Shown piece by piece: positions 26,127 to 33,680 of a DNA stretch of 36,070 nucleotides (within the stretch, counting starts at the first letter, position 1; each line of letters opens with the position of its first letter). Position numbers and translations under genes: made by a program. This DNA is from Chlorobiaceae bacterium. GTDB taxonomy: Bacteria > Bacteroidota > Chlorobiia > Chlorobiales > Chlorobiaceae. A model generated the notes under the pieces. That model saw only the letters and a program-made list of their open reading frames with translations, was not told where the DNA came from and searched no databases. The stretch covers positions 1 to 36,070 of the forward strand of contig JAAXXI010000019.1 in assembly GCA_013334565.1 (NCBI GenBank), written 5' to 3'.

Positions 26127-27209
26127 ATGAAATCCCTTCAGAAATTCCTTCCGAAATATTCCATCGCTCTTGCCCTCATTCTTGTCGTAACGGTCCTGTT
26201 TCTCATCTTCAGGGGAAATACGGTCGATATCGAGGCGGGTGAGGTTACCAATGCGGAACTGGTCCAGGCGATCTACGCCACCGGATTTGTCGAAGCCGAC
26301 GCCATCGCGAACCTGAGTGCGGAGTACTCCGGTTCGGTCAGTTACGTCGGGGCGAAGGAAGGGGAGAGGGTCACCGCAGGCCAGCAGATTATCGAACTCG
26401 ACAGCCAGCGGCCCCTGCTTGCCCTGAAGGAAGCCAGGGCGGCCCTTGCCGAGCAGCAGGCCGTCAGCGGCGACAACCGGCGCATGTTCCAGCGGAAAAG
26501 CAACCTTTTCAGGGAAGGGGCGATTTCCCGTCAGGAACTCGAGGATGCCGAAAAGAACCGTGTCCAGTCCGAAGAATTGCTGCAGCAGAAAACGATGCAG
26601 CTGAAACAGCGGGAAGACGATCTGAAAAAGCTTTCCGTCAGGGCTCCGTTCTCTGGTATCCTTACGCTGCAGAACGTCAGGAAAGGAGATTACGTGCAGG
26701 CTAACAGCCTCGTCGCGACCGTTGTCGATCCGGCGAACTACACGGTCTGCGTCGAAGTGGACGAGCTCGACATGCCCCGCATCCGCAAAGGCCAGCAGGC
26801 AACGGTGGCGCTCGATGCATACCCGGAAAAAAGGATTCACGCCATCGTTAACCGGATCGTCCCGCAGACAGACAAGATCACGAAAACCTCGAAAATCTAC
26901 CTCACCCTCGAAGGTGATGCAGGCCGGATTCAGGCTGGCATGACGGCTACAGCCAATATCATATACAATACGAAGCCCAACGCGATCCTTGTCAGGAAAA
27001 GCTCCGTCTTTGAAGAAAACCATCGGAGCTATGTCTGGAAAATCGACAACGGTAAGCTGAAAAAACAGCCTGTCCGGACAGGAGCGGGAGATATGACCTT
27101 TTTCGAGGTGATTGGCGGACTCGGCAAAGGCGACAGGGTCGCCCTGGTCCCGAAAGAGAATTTCCATGAAGGGATGCAGGTCAAAATCGTCAAAGCGGGA
27201 AAATCCTGA
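26127..27209 (+). CDS. HlyD/RND-type periplasmic adaptor protein
   Basis: From ATG 26127 the product has 360 residues. An N-terminal membrane helix (YSIALALILVVTVLFLIF) is followed by a lipoyl-like half (SAEYSGSVSYVGAKEGERVTAGQQIIELD), a long helical hairpin (about residues 95-170), the second lipoyl half (VRAPFSGILTLQNVRKGDYVQ), a beta-barrel (VCVEVDELDMPRIRKGQQATVAL) and a membrane-proximal domain. It would link an inner-membrane pump (RND or MacB-type ABC) to an outer-membrane channel. A longer GTG start at 26073 is possible, but the ATG begins right before the basic/hydrophobic signal. No pump gene is adjacent; the ferrochelatase gene follows after 17 bases. Confidence 0.85.
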   Translation: MKSLQKFLPKYSIALALILVVTVLFLIFRGNTVDIEAGEVTNAELVQAIYATGFVEADAIANLSAEYSGSVSYVGAKEGERVTAGQQIIELDSQRPLLALKEARAALAEQQAVSGDNRRMFQRKSNLFREGAISRQELEDAEKNRVQSEELLQQKTMQLKQREDDLKKLSVRAPFSGILTLQNVRKGDYVQANSLVATVVDPANYTVCVEVDELDMPRIRKGQQATVALDAYPEKRIHAIVNRIVPQTDKITKTSKIYLTLEGDAGRIQAGMTATANIIYNTKPNAILVRKSSVFEENHRSYVWKIDNGKLKKQPVRTGAGDMTFFEVIGGLGKGDRVALVPKENFHEGMQVKIVKAGKS

Positions 27210-27226
27210 CAGGGTCAGCAGCCGCC

Positions 27227-28234
27227 ATGACGGAAAAGAAGCGTTTCGCCGTCATCCTCGCCGCGCACGGCGAAGCCGAAACCACCGGCTTGCGTGAGAA
27301 TTATCGGGTGAACATGCAGACCCTCGGGCATGCGTCCATGGTCATGCCGATCCCGCTTCCCCTCCGGCATTTCATTTCGGCAACCTCTTCGATGCGGAAA
27401 CGGATTCGCAGTCTCTCCAACTCACAGGCCTCACCACATAACGGTATCACGAGGCGGCAGGCCGAGTCGCTTCAGCTGTTACTCGAGTCTCAACATGGAG
27501 GCGAAGGGATTTCTTTCGACGTCCATGCCGCATTTTCCGCATCCGATCCTGCGGTCGAGAAGATTATCGACAGTACCCGTTCTCATGACGGGCAGGTGAT
27601 CGTTTCCATGTCGCCGATAGACAGCACCCTTTCCTGCGGCCTTCTGTGCAGCTACCTCGAATCGACGAGATCTCCTGCGGAACTTGGAAGGGCCAGGGTC
27701 ATCAGCCGTTTGTGGGATGACGGCGATCTCTATCCGATTTTCCTCGACCACCTCTTCGGCTGCATTGCGCAAATAGGCTTTACCCGTCGGGGGAAACGGG
27801 CGCTGGTGCTCATGTATCACGGGACCCTTGTCGCCGATGCGAAAGGCGGAACGCCGAACTTCCGGACAGGGCTCCACGAGACCATGAGCCTTGCCGGGCG
27901 GCTCGGCAACATGATCGCCGCTCACCCCTCAAACCCCTATTCGAAGGTTTTTACCGCGTTTCTCAACCATGATGTCGGCGGAACCTGGACCAGGCCTTCT
28001 TTCGAGGAGGTGTGCACGGAAATCAGGGAAGAAGGGTTTACGGGTGCAGACCTTTTCGGCTGCGGTTACTTCGCAGACGGGAACGAAACCATCCACCGGG
28101 GGGACGAGCTCAAGGTTGCCAGTGCGCTTTCCGACGTATCGACCATTCCCTGCCTGAACGGCTCCGCAGCCTTCACCTCCTACCTCGCCTCGAAAGTCTC
28201 CGCTGCAGCGAAGCAGATCCTGGCGATGAGCTGA
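27227..28234 (+). CDS. hemH: Divergent ferrochelatase
   Basis: The 335-residue protein matches ferrochelatase by pattern: an N-terminal AVILAAHGEAE, an SPHNGITRRQAESLQ segment (family form SPLxxxTxxQAxxL), a central ALVLMYHGTLV with the metal-site His (family SaHGLP), and FGCGYFADGNET near the C-terminus (family pGFvxDcxET) with the catalytic Glu. It inserts Fe2+ into protoporphyrin IX to make protohaem, needed for cytochrome b. The sequence is distant from common HemH, so a related chelatase is the alternative. The stop codon TGA (28232-28234) is also the first three bases of a heptanucleotide repeat array. Confidence 0.75.
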   Translation: MTEKKRFAVILAAHGEAETTGLRENYRVNMQTLGHASMVMPIPLPLRHFISATSSMRKRIRSLSNSQASPHNGITRRQAESLQLLLESQHGGEGISFDVHAAFSASDPAVEKIIDSTRSHDGQVIVSMSPIDSTLSCGLLCSYLESTRSPAELGRARVISRLWDDGDLYPIFLDHLFGCIAQIGFTRRGKRALVLMYHGTLVADAKGGTPNFRTGLHETMSLAGRLGNMIAAHPSNPYSKVFTAFLNHDVGGTWTRPSFEEVCTEIREEGFTGADLFGCGYFADGNETIHRGDELKVASALSDVSTIPCLNGSAAFTSYLASKVSAAAKQILAMS

Positions 28235-28329
28235 GAGGGGGCTGGGGATTGGAAAGTGGAAAGTGGAAAGTGGGGATTGGGTAATGGGTGCTGGGGAACT
28301 CAGGACTGAGGACTCAGGACTGGGAAAGC
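28232..28329 (+). repeat. Degenerate heptanucleotide array after hemH, about 14 units
   Basis: From the hemH stop codon the sequence divides cleanly into 7-mers: TGAGAGG, GGGCTGG, GGATTGG, three AAAGTGG, then GGATTGG, GTAATGG, GTGCTGG and four AGGACTG/C-type units. Phase is kept throughout although the units differ. The purine-rich strand is the sense strand of hemH. Confidence 0.88.
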
Positions 28330-28337
28330 CACATAGA

Positions 28338-28421
28338 GGGCGGGATATTGGAAGCCAGGGGTGCCAGCCCCTGGAAGGAGTTACAAAATTAATTTGGGGT
28401 TCAGCCCCGTAGGGGCGTGAT
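28338..28421. repeat. Dispersed double-hairpin repeat element, first copy
   Basis: Contains GGGCGGGATAT, then the hairpin CCAGGGG-TGCCAG-CCCCTGG (28355-28374), and a second hairpin GCCCC-GTA-GGGGC (28404-28416). Both hairpins and the GGGCGGGATAT link recur at 35134-35180 in a different order. No protein is encoded. The element resembles a miniature repeat family, without recognisable transposase ends. Confidence 0.75.
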
Positions 28422-28470
28422 GGGACTGAGGACTGAGTGCTGAGGACTGAGTGCTGGGTGCTTGGGGCCG
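28422..28470 (+). repeat. Heptanucleotide array, AGGACTG / AGTGCTG units
   Basis: Seven in-phase 7-mers alternate AGGACTG and AGTGCTG, ending in GGTGCTT and GGGGCCG. Nearly the same units, reverse-complemented, overlap the 3' ends of the amylase-like gene and the ydcF-like gene. Confidence 0.85.
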
Positions 28471-28543
28471 GGGAGTCAGGATTTGAGTTTTTTATCGCTG
28501 TTGTCCCTGCAGTCCTTTTTGTCCCTTTGCCGTGTGCTTGGGC

Positions 28544-28578
28544 GGGGACTGGAAAGTGGAAAGTGGGATGTGGGATGT
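28544..28578 (+). repeat. Heptanucleotide array, GGAAAGT and GGGATGT units
   Basis: Five in-phase 7-mers: GGGGACT, then two GGAAAGT and two GGGATGT. The bases between 28471 and 28543 and between 28579 and 28706 show no gene and no further repeat that I can identify. Confidence 0.85.
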
Positions 28579-28706
28579 GGTTGGAAACTTCCGACAGATA
28601 GACCCGATCCGTCTGATCGGACCGATTTTTCTTAACTCATTTCCCAAACCCCTCTACCCAGCCCCCAAAGCTCTTGCTGCTCTTGAAAAATGTCCGGCAT
28701 CTTTCT

Positions 28707-28738
28707 GGATTTTTCGCTTTGCTCAGAATGACAAAATC
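28707..28738 (-). repeat. TTCGCTTTGCTC-type dispersed repeat, single arm
   Basis: The stretch containing TTCGCTTTGCTCAGAATGAC differs by one base from the reverse complement of the copy at 35266-35296. The similarity goes on for about 20-30 bases beyond (CAGCT..TGCTGC). Repeats of this type (GATTCTTCGCT..GCTCAGAATGACA) are widespread between genes in many bacterial phyla. Confidence 0.8.
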
Positions 28739-28790
28739 TCAGCTCTTGCTGCCAACCGGGGCTAATCGGAATTGATAGTTAATTCTCCGG

Positions 28791-28852
28791 AGTCCCCACT
28801 CTCCACTTTCCACTTTCCAGTTCCCACTCAGTCCTGAGTCCTCAGCACTCTG
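28791..28852 (-). repeat. Inverted heptanucleotide array overlapping the 3' end of the ydcF-like gene
   Basis: In-phase pyrimidine-rich 7-mers (AGTCCCC, ACTCTCC, two ACTTTCC, AGTTCCC, ACTCAGT, CCTGAGT, CCTCAGC, ACTCTG). Bases 28828-28851 lie within the minus-strand gene and encode its last residues (Arg-Val-Leu-Arg-Thr-Gln-Asp) and stop. The purine-rich strand is again the sense strand of the gene that ends here. Confidence 0.88.
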
Positions 28853-29589
28853 TAATACACCAGCCCGATAATTTCCCTCATCGCTTTTTCCGAATGCAGG
28901 AAGGCCTCCGCATCCGGCAGGAAAGACAACAGGGTAAGAGGTTTTCTGTCTCCGACCTGAAAATCGACACTGTAAGGGATAACACGGAAGCCCTGTCGTT
29001 CGAACAACAGCTGCGCTCGGGGCATGTGATAAGCGCTGGTCACCAGTATGATCGTATTTCCTTTTCCGATCTTTCCTTCTTCAGACAGCCTGCGGAGTTC
29101 GTCAGCTTCCTCGGCGGTATTGCCCGCCAGGCCTGTCAGACGGATTGCTTTCGCCGGGATTCCGAGTTTCTCAGCCCTCCGTGCGAGCAGTTCCCCTTCC
29201 GGGACTTCGTTCATTCTCCAGGGCAGCCGCCCTCTGGTAAAAACCAGTAGCGGTGCATTTCCTGCACGGTAGAGATCGATGCCGCCTTCGAACCGGTCGG
29301 CCGCATCTTTCCACTCGCCAAGCGGTGCACCTTCCACCTGTTCCGTCATACCTCCGGGTACCACGATCATATCGGCTTTACCCGCCTCGATAACCGGTTT
29401 TCGTCCGGCTGTTCCCTCGAGTGCACAGATAAGCGCATCGCTGAAGACCGGCATGCTGAACAGAAAGAAAAGCAGTGTTCCGATCCACACGAACAGTTTC
29501 CTGCGCAGCAAAAGTCCGCACAAGAGCAGCAGCAGGACAAGACCTGATGGAAACAGCGCTATCGCAAGGGCTTTTTTGACAAAAAGCAT
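28828..29589 (-). CDS. YdcF/ElyC-like DUF218 membrane protein
   Basis: The 253-residue protein has two N-terminal membrane helices (LFPSGLVLLLLLCGLL and LFVWIGTLLFFLFSMPVFS) and then a DUF218 domain. The latter shows DMIVVPGG, GIDLYRAGNAPLLVFTRG, a Gly-Asn-Thr-Ala-Glu-Glu segment and LVTSAYHMPRAQLLFERQG. ElyC-type relatives act in envelope or peptidoglycan precursor metabolism; the reaction is not established. An AAGGAG ribosome site precedes ATG 29589 at good spacing. The final seven codons and stop are formed by a heptanucleotide repeat, so the original C-terminus was probably replaced. Confidence 0.83.
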   Translation of the reverse strand: MLFVKKALAIALFPSGLVLLLLLCGLLLRRKLFVWIGTLLFFLFSMPVFSDALICALEGTAGRKPVIEAGKADMIVVPGGMTEQVEGAPLGEWKDAADRFEGGIDLYRAGNAPLLVFTRGRLPWRMNEVPEGELLARRAEKLGIPAKAIRLTGLAGNTAEEADELRRLSEEGKIGKGNTIILVTSAYHMPRAQLLFERQGFRVIPYSVDFQVGDRKPLTLLSFLPDAEAFLHSEKAMREIIGLVYYRVLRTQD

Positions 29590-29828
29590 ACGTTCTCCTT
29601 TTCAGGCAAACGGTTACGGGACTCTGACCAGAAACGATAGTCATTACCCTGGAAAATCCAAAATCATGGAGCAATCACCGAAAAGAGGAAAAATGAACTG
29701 CATGCAGGAAATATCGAATCATTCGCGATGAAATTCGTTGATAATACACATGTTTATTTAAGGTTGCGTATATTTTGTTCAATATTGCGTTCCCCGTTTG
29801 TGCTTCATCACGGATATCAAGTGTTGTT

Positions 29829-31205
29829 ATGGATGAACAGCTTTCGAGAACCATACAATATGGTGTTAACGACATTCCTCCCCCGTTAAGACTGCTCATG
29901 CTTTCATTGCAGCATCTCATGCTCATGTCCGTATCTATTAGCCTGCCCATCCTTATGGCAGCGCAGATCAGCGCGTCAGGGGAACCTGCCTCGAACCTGA
30001 TCATGTTCTCCATGATCGTCTGCGGAATTGCGTCCATCCTCCAATCCTCGAACTTGCCGTTTTTCGGAGCGAAATACCTCTGTCCGAATATCTGTCTGCC
30101 CTCGTTCTTCAGTCTCACAGTTTCAGCCGCCCTTGACGGAGGCATGCCACTCGTCAGGGGGATGCTCATTTTCAGCGGACTGGTTGAAATGGCTCTTGCC
30201 CCGTTGCTGCACAAACTGAAAAAAATCTTCCCCGCATATATCGTCGGTTTTATCATTGCCATGGTCGGCATCAGTTTTATCAGAATATCCGTCATCTCAT
30301 TTTTCGGACTGGAACTCAGGGGAGATATCGTCAGGAACAACGATTTGATTATCGGTGCCGTCACGCTGCTGACCATATGGCTCTGCAATATCTGGGGCAA
30401 CGGCAATGTCAGGATATTCTGCCTTCTTATCGGTGTGACGGCAGGATGGTCCCTGGCGGTCATGATGAATCCGGAATACCGGCATGCACTCACGACACTT
30501 GGCCGTTTCCCGGTTTTTGCATTGCCGTCGATTTCCGGAGAATTTCTGAAGCTGCATTTCCGGATTGACAGGATGCTGCCTTTTTTTGTGATTTCAGTCA
30601 GCGGTGCCGTCAAGTCTTTCGGCAACCTGCTGACCGTACAGAAGATATCGCAACCTGAACTCGAAGAAATCGATTACGGACCGATCAGGAAAGGTATCGT
30701 CACGAACGGTTTCGCAAAGGTGCTCGCCGGCATCCTTGGCGGCATGGCGACCGGAATTTCCTCAGGAAATATCGGGCTGGCCGGAAACACGAAAGTATTG
30801 AGCCGCTGGATAGGCATCGGCGCAGGAACGATATTGATACTGTTGTCATTCTCTCCCGTGATAACAGAAACGATGATGATGATTCCAAAACCGGTCCTCG
30901 GTTCTTCGATGATTTATTCCGGCTGTTATCTCATCTGCACAGGAATGGAAGAATTGTTCAGTGAATCCTGGGATGAACGCAAAACATTTGTCATAGGAAT
31001 TTCATTTGTTTTCGGCCTCAGCACAGCGCTGCTGCCGGAAGTTTTCGCCAGAACTCCGGAAATGGTCCAGGCTGTCTTCACCGATCCTCTGCCTACGGCG
31101 ACCATTTGCGTCATCATTCTCAACCTGTTGGTCAATCTGGATCTGACGGTATTATCCTGGCTGAGGCAAAGTCCGGAATCCATACCGGCATCAAAAGGTA
31201 AATAA
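29829..31205 (+). CDS. NCS2-family purine/uracil-type permease, copy 1
   Basis: From ATG 29829 the product has 458 residues and about 12-14 helices. NCS2 hallmarks are the first-helix Gln-His in SLQHLMLM, a YLCPNICLPSFF segment, and the NAT-like box GNIGLAGNTK, where the family form is [QEP]NxGxxxxT[RKG]. At the position of the usual substrate-binding Glu in helix 8 it has Lys (AVKSFGNLL). It should move a purine or uracil-like base with H+ or Na+. A TTG start at 29775 is open, but the two paralogues start at the YGVND-type N-terminus, which supports 29829. The 239-base gap upstream contains CGAAT-C-ATTCG (29715-29725) and AT-rich promoter-like sequence. Confidence 0.82.
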   Translation: MDEQLSRTIQYGVNDIPPPLRLLMLSLQHLMLMSVSISLPILMAAQISASGEPASNLIMFSMIVCGIASILQSSNLPFFGAKYLCPNICLPSFFSLTVSAALDGGMPLVRGMLIFSGLVEMALAPLLHKLKKIFPAYIVGFIIAMVGISFIRISVISFFGLELRGDIVRNNDLIIGAVTLLTIWLCNIWGNGNVRIFCLLIGVTAGWSLAVMMNPEYRHALTTLGRFPVFALPSISGEFLKLHFRIDRMLPFFVISVSGAVKSFGNLLTVQKISQPELEEIDYGPIRKGIVTNGFAKVLAGILGGMATGISSGNIGLAGNTKVLSRWIGIGAGTILILLSFSPVITETMMMIPKPVLGSSMIYSGCYLICTGMEELFSESWDERKTFVIGISFVFGLSTALLPEVFARTPEMVQAVFTDPLPTATICVIILNLLVNLDLTVLSWLRQSPESIPASKGK

Positions 31206-31219
31206 ACAGGACTGTCAAG

Positions 31220-32575
31220 ATGAGTCGCAACTCCTCGAAAACGCTGGAATACGGCGTGAACGATATCCCTCCTCTGCCCCAGCTTGTGATTTTTTCACTG
31301 CAGCATGTCATGCTCATGTTTTCGACGATAGGTATGACCATCATTTTTGCCGACCAGGTCAAAGGAGACACCGAATTCACCACAAACATGGTGATGCTTT
31401 CCATGATCGCTGCAGGTTTCGGTTCTATCATTCAATCGGCAGGCCTGCCGTTCATCGGTTCCGGCTACCTCTGCCCGAGCCTCTGCGGGCCATCCTATCT
31501 CAGCTTGTCGGTGATGGCCGCCTGGACCGGAGGAATGCCTCTGGTAAGAGGAATGATTTTTCTTGCCGGTATCCTGGAAATCGCCCTGGCCCCGATGCTG
31601 CAAAAGCTGCGCAACATCATTCCCCCCTATATCGTTGGACTTGTCGTGTCCATGGTTGGCGTCAGTATCATCAAAATGGCCGTTATCTCTTTTTTCGGGC
31701 TCGACCTGAAAGACGACTCCGTACGTGGAGAAGATATTGCGGTCGGCATCGTGACGCTCATGGTGACCGTACTCTGCAATACCTGGGGAAAAGGCCTCAT
31801 AAAGATATGCTGCCTGCTGATAGGCGTCATTTCAGGACTTGCTTTATCGTTCCTCATCCTTCCGGAATATCTGCAAAGTCTTTCCGCAATAGGAAAATAC
31901 CCGTTTTTCGCCTTGCCATCCCCCGACAGGGAGTTCATGAAAATCAGTTTCCGCCTGGACATGCTGCTGCCGTTCATCATCGTCTCGATCAGCGGAATGC
32001 TGAAAACATTCGGCAACCTGCTTGCCGCACAGAAAGCATCTGAACCGGAGCTTCGGGATGTCAACTACACGCCGATCTTCAAGGGGATCGTTGCCGATGG
32101 CTTGAGCACGGCCTTTTCAGGTCTTATAGGCGGTATGGCGATAGATACCTCTTCCAGCAATGTCGGCCTTGCCGGAAGTACGAAGGTCCTCAGTAGATGG
32201 ATCGGTGTCGGAGCCGGGATCATTTTTGTTCTGATATCGATCTGTCCCAAAATCAGCGCCGCGATGGCACTTATCCCAAAACCGATTCTCGGGTCCTCGC
32301 TGATTTTTGCAGGAAGCTACATGATCTGTGCCGGATTCGAAAAAATGTTCAGCGAACCCTGGCATACACGCAAAACATTCGTTGCCGGCATATCGCTGTT
32401 TTTCGGACTCAGCACGGCATTTCTCCAGAGCCTCTATGCAAGATCGCCGATTCTTGTCCAGACCATTTTCACCGATCCTTTACCGACAACGACGATCCTT
32501 GCCGTGGTGCTGAATATCCTTTTCAACATCGATCAGAAATTATTGGCCCTGCGGAAAAAGGCCCGGCTGAATTAA
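31220..32575 (+). CDS. NCS2-family purine/uracil-type permease, copy 2
   Basis: A 451-residue paralogue of the preceding gene, starting 14 bases after its stop, with the same N-terminus (LEYGVNDIPPL), Gln-His motif (SLQHVMLM), GSGYLCPSLCGPSYLS, Lys in the helix-8 motif (MLKTFGNLLAAQK) and NAT-like box SNVGLAGSTK. It resembles copy 3 more than copy 1: copies 2 and 3 share SGYLCPSLCGP and DTSSSNVGLAGSTKVLSRWI. The set probably arose by tandem duplication. Substrate range cannot be read from sequence. Confidence 0.83.
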   Translation: MSRNSSKTLEYGVNDIPPLPQLVIFSLQHVMLMFSTIGMTIIFADQVKGDTEFTTNMVMLSMIAAGFGSIIQSAGLPFIGSGYLCPSLCGPSYLSLSVMAAWTGGMPLVRGMIFLAGILEIALAPMLQKLRNIIPPYIVGLVVSMVGVSIIKMAVISFFGLDLKDDSVRGEDIAVGIVTLMVTVLCNTWGKGLIKICCLLIGVISGLALSFLILPEYLQSLSAIGKYPFFALPSPDREFMKISFRLDMLLPFIIVSISGMLKTFGNLLAAQKASEPELRDVNYTPIFKGIVADGLSTAFSGLIGGMAIDTSSSNVGLAGSTKVLSRWIGVGAGIIFVLISICPKISAAMALIPKPILGSSLIFAGSYMICAGFEKMFSEPWHTRKTFVAGISLFFGLSTAFLQSLYARSPILVQTIFTDPLPTTTILAVVLNILFNIDQKLLALRKKARLN

Positions 32576-32722
32576 AATCAAACGGCATAAAAAATCGGAA
32601 AGAGCTTTCCCCGCAAGTTCTGATCATCTTTTTTTACTTACATTAACAGTAAATACGAAGATGCATCCGTTTCATAACAGGCATTAGCGGTTCTGAATTA
32701 TTCCTGAAACCACGAAAGCGTC

Positions 32723-33667
32723 ATGACAGAAAATCGGACTTGCTTCAAGAATGCAAAGCATCTTTCGTTCCTCTACCGTTGCCTCTTCTTCCTGACGGTA
32801 TCCTTATGTTCCGGCTGCAGTGATCGCACGGCTCCTCTCGATCTTTCCATGTACCAGTACCGTGATACCAGGAACCTTGTAACATTCGTATACAATGCGG
32901 CTGAGATCATCAGGCGCGACGGCATGAAAAGCATTCCCTATTTCCGTTCCAATTACAACCGCTACCGTACTCCGGATTTCTATCTCTACATTTACGACAT
33001 CGACGGTAGAAACCTTTACCATGCAGGTATGCCATGGCTCGAGGGAAAGGACCTCTACAACCTGACCGATATCAGCGGAAAACAGGTTATCCAGTTTATC
33101 CTGAAAGCGACCACAGACCCTGAAAACCCTCATGGCTGGGTTCACTATTTCTGGTGGGAGCCTGGAAAATTCTACCCCGTGCCGAAATCCTCCTGTAATT
33201 TCCTTGTTAAAACTCCTGAAGGACGATCGCTTCTTGTCGGCGGCGGCATGGATTACCCGCACGAGGAAAAAGAGTTTATCAGGATTGCCGTAAACGGGGC
33301 CGTCTCGCTTGTAGAGAAGAAAGGAGAAGCATCGATTGCGGAGATCGCCGATCCGAAATCTCCCTTCAATTATCGTGATGTCAGGCTTTTCGCCTTCTAT
33401 CCGGACGGTACCATGCTTATCTCGCCGATCCTGAACAACAGCTCGGTGCAGATTAAAATCCTGGAATGTGCCGATGAAACCGGCAACAGGCCTTTCGCAG
33501 ACGCGGTCAGGAAACTTGCCAACCGGGACCGGGCCTGGGTGGTTTTCATGGCAAAAAATCGCTACCAGCGGGAACTTGTCAAAAAATGTCTTTACCTGCG
33601 CAAAACCAGCCTCTCCGGGAAAGAGCTTTACATCGGTGCGATAACCGACCTTCCACAGCCACCATAG
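32723..33667 (+). CDS. Secreted lipoprotein with two Cache-type sensor domains
   Basis: The 314-residue protein has a basic N-terminus, a hydrophobic stretch (SFLYRCLFFLTVSL) and a probable lipobox with acceptor Cys32 (CSGC), so it should be anchored in a membrane facing the periplasm or outside. Two repeats follow, about 45-165 and 172-312. Each starts with a long helix (LVTFVYNAAEIIRRDGMKSI; FIRIAVNGAVSLVEKKGEAS) and then has a beta sheet typical of single-Cache domains, with HGWVHYFWWEPGK in the first. There is no transmembrane signalling part. It lies 13 bases before permease copy 3, so it may act as binding protein or ligand scavenger for it. That role is inferred from linkage. Confidence 0.75.
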   Translation: MTENRTCFKNAKHLSFLYRCLFFLTVSLCSGCSDRTAPLDLSMYQYRDTRNLVTFVYNAAEIIRRDGMKSIPYFRSNYNRYRTPDFYLYIYDIDGRNLYHAGMPWLEGKDLYNLTDISGKQVIQFILKATTDPENPHGWVHYFWWEPGKFYPVPKSSCNFLVKTPEGRSLLVGGGMDYPHEEKEFIRIAVNGAVSLVEKKGEASIAEIADPKSPFNYRDVRLFAFYPDGTMLISPILNNSSVQIKILECADETGNRPFADAVRKLANRDRAWVVFMAKNRYQRELVKKCLYLRKTSLSGKELYIGAITDLPQPP

Positions 33668-33680
33668 TTTCCTGGGAACC

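Noticed and set aside
26100..27167. 355-codon open frame on the minus strand opposite the HlyD-type adaptor
   Set aside because: The plus strand has a clear membrane-fusion-protein layout with both lipoyl halves; the antisense frame shows nothing.
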